Source: Gammaproteobacteria bacterium (GTDB lineage: Bacteria > Pseudomonadota > Gammaproteobacteria > GCA-001735895). From it: DNA of 32,469 nucleotides. Position 1 is the first letter of the stretch. Each line of letters opens with the position of its first letter. Shown here one piece after another: positions 26,579-32,469 of the stretch. The notes under the pieces are model-generated. The model was not told where the DNA came from, did not search any database, and saw only the letters and a list, made by a program, of their open reading frames with translations. Location: positions 1-32,469 of the forward strand of contig JAAENK010000111.1 in NCBI GenBank assembly GCA_024224415.1, written 5' to 3'. The position numbers were made by a program, and so were the translations under genes.

Positions 26579-26683
26579 GTTTCCTGTTGTTACCTCTGGC
26601 AATCTGTCCAACCCAGGAGAGAGCCTGGCTATAGTAAAACCACCGTCCAGATGTCAAGCTCCCCCAATTTAACCTAAACTCCC

Positions 26684-27751
26684 ATGGACCCTGTCGCACA
26701 TACATTAGTCGGCGCCGCACTTGCGGAAACCGGACTTAAGAAGGTTTCTCGCTACGCCACCGCTACTATACTGATTGGCGTCAACCTGCCCGATATCGAT
26801 GGCATCGCAAAATTCTGGGGGCCAGACGCTTCGTTGTTCTTCAGGCGCGGCTGGAGCCACGGTATCCTCGCGCTGGTGGTTTTGCCGCTATTGCTGGCGG
26901 GCTTGATATGGCTATGGAACCGTTGGCGTAATGGTTCGACTGATGACGGGCAGGCGTTTCGACCGGGGTGGATAGTCTCACTCGCTTTCCTGGCTGTTTG
27001 CACACATCCGTTGCTTGACTGGATGAATACTTACGGTGTTCGTTTGCTTATGCCTTTCGACGAACGCTGGTTTTACGGTGACACTCTGTTCATTATCGAT
27101 CCCTGGATTTGGTTGGTACTCGCGGCGGGGGTGTTTTTGACTCGGCAGGTAAACTATGGTGAGTTGGCCTTCTGGTTTGTAGTTGCAGTGTTATCGAGCT
27201 TGCTTGTGTTGAATACCGGCCACGCAAATGTCTGGATTTTATCGGCCTGGTTTGGCGGCATGGCATTAATAGTGATTTTGCGGATTAAACGAGCCGCAAA
27301 TAACTCGGTACCGAATTATGCACGCCTAAGTTTAGCCATGGTGACTATGTACATCTGTACCCTGTACGGTGTTGCCAGGATTACAGAAAATCTGGTTACG
27401 GAGCAATATGAAGCACCTTTGAAAACTCAGGCCAACCCGCTGCCCGGTAAACCGTTTTCCCATCGCGTCATCCTCGTATACGATGAATTTTACCGGGTTA
27501 TCGATCCGCAGGGTAACGACTACGACATTCCTAGCGAAAAACCAGGCCAGATTGTTAAAAAGGCCATGCAGTCTGAATCCATACGTGGCTTCGTCAACTG
27601 GATGCGTTTCCCTTACTGGGATGTTGAGGAAACAGCGGAGGGCTGGCGCGTCAAGTTCTGGGATCTGCGTTATCAGGGCCCGGGTTCTCGTAGCGCTTCA
27701 ATTGGTTTCGCCCAGGTGGATGTTCCCTTTATGAAAGAAATGGAGGAGTAA
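26684..27751 (+). CDS. YdjM-family membrane-bound metal-dependent hydrolase
   Basis: The 355-residue inner-membrane protein has conserved histidines and aspartates in MDPVAHTLVGAAL, NLPDIDG, RRGWSHGIL and THPLLDWMNTYG. This is the DUF457/YdjM pattern seen in putative phospholipase-like metal-dependent hydrolases. About four to five hydrophobic segments lie between residues 60 and 240. A soluble C-terminal domain of about 110 residues follows (PLPGKPFSHRVILVYDEFY). Its last codons carry the ribosome binding site of the SDR pseudogene that follows. Substrate unknown. Confidence 0.87.
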   Translation: MDPVAHTLVGAALAETGLKKVSRYATATILIGVNLPDIDGIAKFWGPDASLFFRRGWSHGILALVVLPLLLAGLIWLWNRWRNGSTDDGQAFRPGWIVSLAFLAVCTHPLLDWMNTYGVRLLMPFDERWFYGDTLFIIDPWIWLVLAAGVFLTRQVNYGELAFWFVVAVLSSLLVLNTGHANVWILSAWFGGMALIVILRIKRAANNSVPNYARLSLAMVTMYICTLYGVARITENLVTEQYEAPLKTQANPLPGKPFSHRVILVYDEFYRVIDPQGNDYDIPSEKPGQIVKKAMQSESIRGFVNWMRFPYWDVEETAEGWRVKFWDLRYQGPGSRSASIGFAQVDVPFMKEMEE

Positions 27752-27756
27752 ACGCA

Positions 27757-28211
27757 ATGCACGCAACGAAGTCTGTTAAAACAAATCCATCCTGATCACA
27801 GGCTGTTCAACCGGTATTGGTAAATGCGTAGCCCATGGTTTACACCAACGCGGCTACCATGTATTCGCAAGCGTCCGCAACCCAGATGACATTGCCGTGT
27901 TTGAACAAGCAGGCATAGAATATCTATTACTCGACTATGCTGACTCAGCGAGCATCAAAGCCGCAGTCGAGCAGGTACTCGAAAAAACCGGTGGACATCT
28001 ATATGCACTGTTTACTAATGGTGCTTATGGTCAGTCGGGTGCCTGCGAAGATCTCAGTCGTGAGGCCGTACTCAAACGCGTGGTGCACGCACTGGAAAGC
28101 AAACGACCAAAGATACGCTACCCGGTCACTTTCCAGACTTACCTGTTTGCCTGGTTAAGGCGGGCGATAAGCGACAGCATGCTGGATCGAATACTGGGGA
28201 GGGTTGGCTAG
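27757..28211 (+). pseudogene. Short-chain dehydrogenase/reductase pseudogene with frameshift and internal deletion
   Basis: A GGAGGAG site lies 8 bases before ATG 27757, but that frame stops after 12 codons (TGA 27793). Shifted by one base near 27785, the DNA reads SILITGCSTGIGKCVAHGL, the SDR cofactor motif TGxxxGIG. It continues through a complete Rossmann start to TNGAYGQSGACEDLSR. There it jumps to EAVLKRVVHALESKRPKIRY and FQTYLFAWLRR, which is the usual C-terminal end of the same SDR subfamily. About 120 or more residues, including the catalytic Ser, Tyr and Lys, are missing between. The frame is unbroken across the junction. Confidence 0.85.
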
Positions 28212-28299
28212 CTAAGGGCTAAAGATGAAAATTAGAGGAGTTATGAAGAAGGTGACGGTCGTATTTGTGATTGAGTAATTATATCTTTTGAGAGAGTGC

Positions 28300-29256
28300 T
28301 CATGCCGCACCTATTTTATTGCGACCACTTTGCTTGGCCTGATACAGGCCTTTATCTGTTTTTTCAATCAAATCACCCATATTGTCATCCTTGCCTGCTT
28401 CCGCAATTCCGATAGAAACCGTAATTTTGATAGAGTTATCGTCGTCTAAATTAATCGGTGTCTGGGTGACATTGCGACGTATACATTCCGAAATTGCGCG
28501 AGCCTGACTCAGGCTTGCACCTGGCATTAGCACGACAAACTCATCACCGCCATACCTTACCAACAAATCAGGCTCCTGTAGGCAGCCTTCTATGATGCTG
28601 GTCAGGACGGCCAGAGTGATGTCTCCTGCCTGATGACCATGCTGATCATTCACCTGTTTGAAATAGTCAGCATCGATAAGCAGCATCGAAATTTTCTGGC
28701 CGAGATGTTGTGAGAGCTCGATCTGTTTGGGGAACACGTCGTTCATCCAGTTTCGATTATTAGTACCTGTTAATCCATCACGTTCAGATTTGTCCTGATA
28801 CTCGCGCTGCAAGTCAACTGTACGGGTTAATACGGCTGTATTTTGCCGAAACCGATCTGCGATCAATTTGAGTAAATTGGCAGCCAGGTTGGTTTGCTTC
28901 TGATACATCTCGACAAGCACTTTACGGTTAATAGAAATCAACAGGGAATCAATTGTCGCCTTGACATAAGCTGATGGGGGTCTGTCGTCAATAATGGAAA
29001 TTTCGCCGACACAGTCCCCGGGTAATATTCGTGCAAATTCGTTTAATCCATCTTGATCCAGGCATATTTTCAATTCACCCTGTATCAAGAAGTAGATCTC
29101 GTCATTTTGACGTGACGTCGACAGCAAGATTTCTCCTTTCGAGATTTCTAGCTGTTGAATATCGGTTAAATGATCCTGCAATTGCGTCAGATCGACATTT
29201 TTAAAGATTTCTGCGTTCGATAGTTCGCCCAGCAGTTCGGTAGTAGATTTGGTCAA
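28300..29256 (-). CDS. CNB-GGDEF diguanylate cyclase
   Basis: The 318-residue cytosolic protein has an N-terminal cyclic-nucleotide-binding/CRP-like beta-roll (about 15-125, IYFLIQGELKI and LPGDCVGEISIIDDRPPSA). A short helical linker follows, then a GGDEF domain (155-318) with intact RYGGDEF at 234-240. It probably makes cyclic di-GMP. The product-inhibition I-site (RxxD) five residues upstream reads QEPD (227-230), so feedback control may be lost. The usual DPLTGLPNR reads DGLTGTNNR. The CNB arginine that contacts cyclic nucleotide phosphate appears as RPPSA, so ligand binding is plausible. It stands alone. Confidence 0.92.
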   Translation of the reverse strand: MTKSTTELLGELSNAEIFKNVDLTQLQDHLTDIQQLEISKGEILLSTSRQNDEIYFLIQGELKICLDQDGLNEFARILPGDCVGEISIIDDRPPSAYVKATIDSLLISINRKVLVEMYQKQTNLAANLLKLIADRFRQNTAVLTRTVDLQREYQDKSERDGLTGTNNRNWMNDVFPKQIELSQHLGQKISMLLIDADYFKQVNDQHGHQAGDITLAVLTSIIEGCLQEPDLLVRYGGDEFVVLMPGASLSQARAISECIRRNVTQTPINLDDDNSIKITVSIGIAEAGKDDNMGDLIEKTDKGLYQAKQSGRNKIGAA

Positions 29257-29513
29257 ACCGTTTATTACCTTTTTTATTTTTATGCAAAATTGTCGCTATT
29301 AGTTTGAGGTCAGCAACAAATAGTTTATTGCTTGAAATATCCGCCTCAGTAATGCCAGCCATTTTATCAGGGCCAGATTTAGTACCTTTATAACATGTTT
29401 ATGCATTACCTCTCCAATTTCAATTTATTGTTGCAGCATGTTCTGTAAAGAGTGCAGAATAAAGAACTCATTCCGGGCACTTCATAACGTTTAGACAGAG
29501 AGAGCAAAAAGTA

Positions 29514-29876
29514 ATGCAAAACGAAAATTTTTTCAATGTTGATGTGCTGGAGCAGGGAATCCAGCGTGAACTTGCCGATGGATTAAGTACGCGAATTTTT
29601 CCAGGTGAGCAGGCGATGATTTCAATTGTGCGTATTGTGGCTAATGCCACTGGTGATTTACATGCCCACCCTCAGGAGCAATGGGGTTTCTGTTTTCGTG
29701 GATCCGGGGTAAGGCATCAGGGTGGCGAGGATATTGCTGTGCAAGTCGGTGACTTCTGGTGCACACCCGGAAATGTCGAACATGGATTTACTGCGGGCTC
29801 AGAAGGTGCCGTGATTTATGACCTGTTCGCGCCACCCCGCGAGGAATACAAAAAAGCTGGTCACGGGTTTTCGTAG
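29514..29876 (+). CDS. Cupin domain protein
   Basis: The product is a 120-residue single-domain cupin. The metal-binding motif 1 appears as HAHPQEQWGFCFRGSG, giving two histidines and a glutamate. Motif 2 is GDFWCTPGNVEHGF, with PGNVxH. Small cupins of this kind bind Fe or Mn and include sugar isomerases, dioxygenases and sensors. Nothing in the neighbourhood points to one. The ATG lies after an AGAGAGAGCAAAAAG stretch acting as ribosome site. Confidence 0.88.
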   Translation: MQNENFFNVDVLEQGIQRELADGLSTRIFPGEQAMISIVRIVANATGDLHAHPQEQWGFCFRGSGVRHQGGEDIAVQVGDFWCTPGNVEHGFTAGSEGAVIYDLFAPPREEYKKAGHGFS

Positions 29877-30053
29877 TGGTTGGCCTGCTTTTCTAGATCG
29901 GATTTAATATCACTGAGTTTCAAATCTGCATATGATCAAGAATCCAGTGTAGGAGAGAGTGTTTGTGCTGTTAATGATGACAGATCGCGATAGTTGACGT
30001 AAAAATCGACACCATCGACTGTGCCACCGGACCCTTATTCTGGCTAGAAAGAC

Positions 30054-30704
30054 CTAAGACCAGGCTTTAGTGTGAATGTGGCTAAACTTCTCAGGCGACT
30101 GAAGACGATAGAAATGGCGTAGTTCAGATTTCGCCAACTGGTGATCGTCGATCAATTGCTGCCGGAGCGCGTGGCAATATCGTGAGGCATAGTTATTGGC
30201 AGATCGATAACGCTCAAGCTGCTCGTCGTCGAGGTCATTATGGAAACTGACACCCTCGAACAGTCGACCGTGCAAACTGGCCATGAGTTCGCTATTAGAC
30301 TGTTCCATGGCAAGAAGCATTGTGCTGACAAACTTGTCTATCTCAGCCTGTAACTCCAGCTCAAGGAATGTAACTGTGCGATCTTGTGAAGCTTTCCATG
30401 CAACACAATTAAAATGGCTAATACCCTCAATGACCTTCCACCAGTCGTCGAGCAATTCCGAGCCAAGACAGGCGATTGGACCAGCAGCTTCAAGACGGGT
30501 GAGCATTTCACCATCAAGAAATAGCGACAATTCCAGGCCCTCATCATCCTGCGCGACCAGTAAACTCTCATCCGTGTCTTCCAGCAGTACATTCTTGCCC
30601 AGGTAATTTGCCAGTTGACGATCGGTAATCAGATAATCGCGCACGTCGTAGGCGCGATCTACCTGGTAGATATCGGTCAATTGCTGTTGTAGTTGTAGCA
30701 GCAT
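30054..30704 (-). CDS. Conserved hypothetical protein, second gene of a two-gene operon
   Basis: The product has 216 residues, with no signal peptide, membrane segment or catalytic motif I can name. Visible features are ITDRQLANYLG near the start, an acidic LLVAQDDEGLELSLFLDGEM stretch and ISHFNCVAWKASQDRTVTFL, followed by ELELQAEIDKFVS. It is mostly helical and acidic in the first two thirds. It starts 5 bases after the upstream unknown gene, so the two are likely co-transcribed. I have an impression that this pair recurs in gammaproteobacteria, but cannot check. Cytosolic by sequence. Confidence 0.75.
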   Translation of the reverse strand: MLLQLQQQLTDIYQVDRAYDVRDYLITDRQLANYLGKNVLLEDTDESLLVAQDDEGLELSLFLDGEMLTRLEAAGPIACLGSELLDDWWKVIEGISHFNCVAWKASQDRTVTFLELELQAEIDKFVSTMLLAMEQSNSELMASLHGRLFEGVSFHNDLDDEQLERYRSANNYASRYCHALRQQLIDDHQLAKSELRHFYRLQSPEKFSHIHTKAWS

Positions 30705-30709
30705 ATGTA

Positions 30710-31339
30710 CTAATGTCGATATTTACTGGCTTGTGAGATCGGCACTACGCCCTGTTTGCGTAATAGCTTTTCGCATCGACGGCTACCAGTTTTTAGCCAC
30801 TGCTGATAGGTACGCAGCAAATCGACATCAGAGTCTATGCGTTTGCTATCACGAACCTCGTTAAGTATATCGATAAGAACCAGAAACTTCTCTGACAACT
30901 CCTGATAAATAGGCGCAAATGCATTACCGCGAAATGTGCCGCGTACTTCCTCAGACAAAACCGCATACGCGTTACCACCCATGTTAATGTAGTAATCAAT
31001 GTCAACGGCAGTCCTGGCCAGACTATTACTGAAAAAGCCGGAAACGAATAGAGACACGTCACCAATGCGCTGCAAAGATTGGCTACGCTCCTCAGCGCTA
31101 CTTGCATTTGCGGCGTCAGCGAGCATGAGTGCGAGAGGTTTTAGTCCGTAGGATTCGCCATCGTCTTCATATAACGCTTCAGAGCGCGAGAATGACGTAA
31201 GCAGATTGACGACGTAATGGGCAGCGTGAGGATCCATGTCTACTCCACGATTATCGATAACATCTTCTACTGACCTACGAAAATAGTCTCGGAGATTAGC
31301 GACCTGTTCTACACAATTATTTGCTGACAGTTTATCCAT
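30710..31339 (-). CDS. Conserved hypothetical protein, first gene of a two-gene operon
   Basis: The 209-residue helical protein has no signal peptide or membrane helix. Features that look conserved are AAHYVVNLLTSFSRSEALYE, GLKPLALMLADA, RIGDVSLFVSGFFSNSL and DIDYYINMGGNAYAVLSE. No catalytic motif is evident. It is divergent from the long GAPDH gene and 5 bases ahead of its partner. Function unknown. Its constant-looking aromatic and glycine motifs suggest an old family rather than a spurious frame. Confidence 0.78.
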   Translation of the reverse strand: MDKLSANNCVEQVANLRDYFRRSVEDVIDNRGVDMDPHAAHYVVNLLTSFSRSEALYEDDGESYGLKPLALMLADAANASSAEERSQSLQRIGDVSLFVSGFFSNSLARTAVDIDYYINMGGNAYAVLSEEVRGTFRGNAFAPIYQELSEKFLVLIDILNEVRDSKRIDSDVDLLRTYQQWLKTGSRRCEKLLRKQGVVPISQASKYRH

Positions 31340-31643
31340 ATGCGATTACCTCATTATTTATATATATAGCATCTGTACAAATATAATCGAGGTGTGGTTC
31401 ACGGACAGCTATCAGAATTAGTCTGCGCTAATTGTATCAGCGCTTAGGAAATCACCGTTCTCGAGGTAATTTTATACTGGCATGTACTTATGGCTATTCA
31501 GCCCGGCTATCGCTGTGATTCGCTATTTAACTAATTGAAGGCAGGTCTTCGACTTACCATTGCGGTATAACATTCGAAATTCATACAAATACCTATATAA
31601 TCCCCAACCTGTTATAAACCCCCAGAAATAAAAGGCGTAATTA
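31340..31643. promoter_or_regulatory. Divergent intergenic region with GAPDH promoter
   Basis: This gap of about 300 bases separates the unknown gene pair from the GAPDH gene. TATAAT at 31596-31601 is a perfect -10, with weak TTCGAA (31573-31578) 17 bases ahead, giving a leader of about 36 bases. A small palindrome, GCGCT/AGCGC (31425-31443), lies mid-gap. AT-rich stretches near 31360-31370 may serve the leftward promoter. No coding sequence or RNA gene is visible. Confidence 0.5.
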
Positions 31644-32469
31644 ATGACACTTCTCCTTGAAGAAAAATACCTGACTAGCTGGCAGGAACGTCAGACTTTT
31701 GCAGAAACCATGCAGCCAATTATTGGTCAGCTATTCAGAAACAAAGGCATTGAAATTTCTATTTATGGTAAACCGCTAGTCAATGCTTCAGCTATCGACA
31801 TTATTAAGGCACACAAAACAGTTTTATTACACGAGGACAAAAAACTCCGTTTGCGGGAGAGCCTGCCTTTTCTAAAGGTATTAAGCGAAATGGACCTTGC
31901 ACCGGCAAACATTGACATTGGCAAATTAGCTTTTCGCTACTTACATCTTGATATGGCCAACGGCCTTTCCAAAGAGCAGTACTTAAAACAGGAACTGGGA
32001 ACAATTGGTAAAGCGCGTGATGTCGAGCAGAAAAAAGATGTTGTTTTATACGGATTTGGTCGAATAGGCCGCTTATTAGCGCGACTACTGATTGAACGAG
32101 CCGGACCTAGTTCGCTATTGAATTTACGTGCAATTGTTGTTCGTCCAGGCGATGAAGACGATCTGGAAAAACGCGCAAGTCTTTTAAGACGTGACTCAGT
32201 ACATGGCGCATTTAATGGTAGCATAACAATAGATAAAGAACACAATGTTATCAAAGCAAACGGCGCCTTCATAAAAGTTATCTACGCAAAATCCCCGGCT
32301 GAAATAGACTACACAACGTATGGTATAAACAATGTGTTAGTAGTTGATAACACCGGCATCTGGACTGATGAAGAAGGACTTGCCCAGCATTTAAAATCAA
32401 AAGGTGTTGGAAAAGTTCTGCTGACCGCACCAGCAAAAGGCGATATTAAAAATATTGTTTATGGTGTTA
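31644..32469 (+). CDS. Long-form glyceraldehyde-3-phosphate dehydrogenase (cut by window edge)
   Basis: A frame is open from ATG 31644 to the right edge, 275 codons. A helical N-terminal extension of about 130 residues precedes the NAD-binding start VVLYGFGRIGRLLARLL (133-149). The typical RRDSVHGAF and IVVDNTGIW segments follow, then a KVLLTAPAKGD segment like that ahead of the GAPDH catalytic cysteine, which lies beyond the window. GAPDHs with this extension occur in gammaproteobacteria (Pseudomonas PA3001 type) beside a standard GapA. Reaction: interconversion of glyceraldehyde-3-phosphate and 1,3-bisphosphoglycerate. AAAGG precedes the ATG. Confidence 0.88.
   Translation, partial: MTLLLEEKYLTSWQERQTFAETMQPIIGQLFRNKGIEISIYGKPLVNASAIDIIKAHKTVLLHEDKKLRLRESLPFLKVLSEMDLAPANIDIGKLAFRYLHLDMANGLSKEQYLKQELGTIGKARDVEQKKDVVLYGFGRIGRLLARLLIERAGPSSLLNLRAIVVRPGDEDDLEKRASLLRRDSVHGAFNGSITIDKEHNVIKANGAFIKVIYAKSPAEIDYTTYGINNVLVVDNTGIWTDEEGLAQHLKSKGVGKVLLTAPAKGDIKNIVYGV

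Noticed and set aside
29880-30040. Minus-strand stretch reading GSGGTVDGVDFYVNYRDL as a gene relic
   Set aside because: Only about 32 codons between stops, no family recognised; chance cannot be excluded.

Overview
The window reads as chromosomal DNA of a free-living, probably marine, gammaproteobacterium. An E. coli-type malate dehydrogenase, an ilvBN operon with an IvbL-like leader peptide, YehS, a PA3001-like long GAPDH and compact operons with ATGA or TAATG overlaps all point that way. I see no rRNA, tRNA, CRISPR array or intact insertion sequence. The species cannot be named from the sequence alone.

Layout. Positions 1-2988 (minus strand) hold a LolA-like periplasmic protein followed by two FtsX-type ABC permeases; the second runs off the left edge. 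3158-4841 (plus) encodes a secreted bactofilin-like beta-solenoid protein with a membrane-embedded C-terminus and a DUF4389 protein, with a decayed YjdF (DUF2238)-like fragment between them. 4951-7963 holds an omega-like GST, a NYN-domain nuclease-like protein, mdh and a small outer-membrane barrel protein. 7972-10224 is a complete attenuated ilvBN operon: promoter, valine-rich leader peptide, terminator, ilvB, ilvN. 10298-12059 carries a secreted VWA protein and a lipoprotein.

12078-24058 is the metabolic core. A minus-strand operon of seven genes runs BKACE (DUF849), L-carnitine dehydrogenase, acyl-CoA dehydrogenase, ADP-forming acyl-CoA synthetase, CaiD, acetoacetyl-CoA synthetase and a DMT transporter. 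A GlxA/CdhR-type AraC regulator diverges from it, and a DgcA/StcD-like flavin demethylase lies convergent to the regulator. Read together, these suggest an aerobic route from gamma-butyrobetaine or crotonobetaine through carnitinyl-CoA and L-carnitine to dehydrocarnitine. BKACE would split that into betainyl-CoA and acetoacetate, and AacS would reactivate the acetoacetate. Glycine betaine could then feed N-demethylation. Individual families are well supported; the assembled pathway is inference. No thioesterase or CaiB/CaiC-type activator is present, so the ADP-forming synthetase is the only visible enzyme for CoA-ester chemistry at the betaine end.

24119-28211 (plus) holds a second DMT transporter, yehS, a divergent truA, a YdjM-type membrane protein and an SDR pseudogene with both a frameshift and an internal deletion. 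28300-32469 holds a CNB-GGDEF protein, a cupin, a two-gene operon of unknown function, and the start of a long-form glyceraldehyde-3-phosphate dehydrogenase that runs off the right edge.
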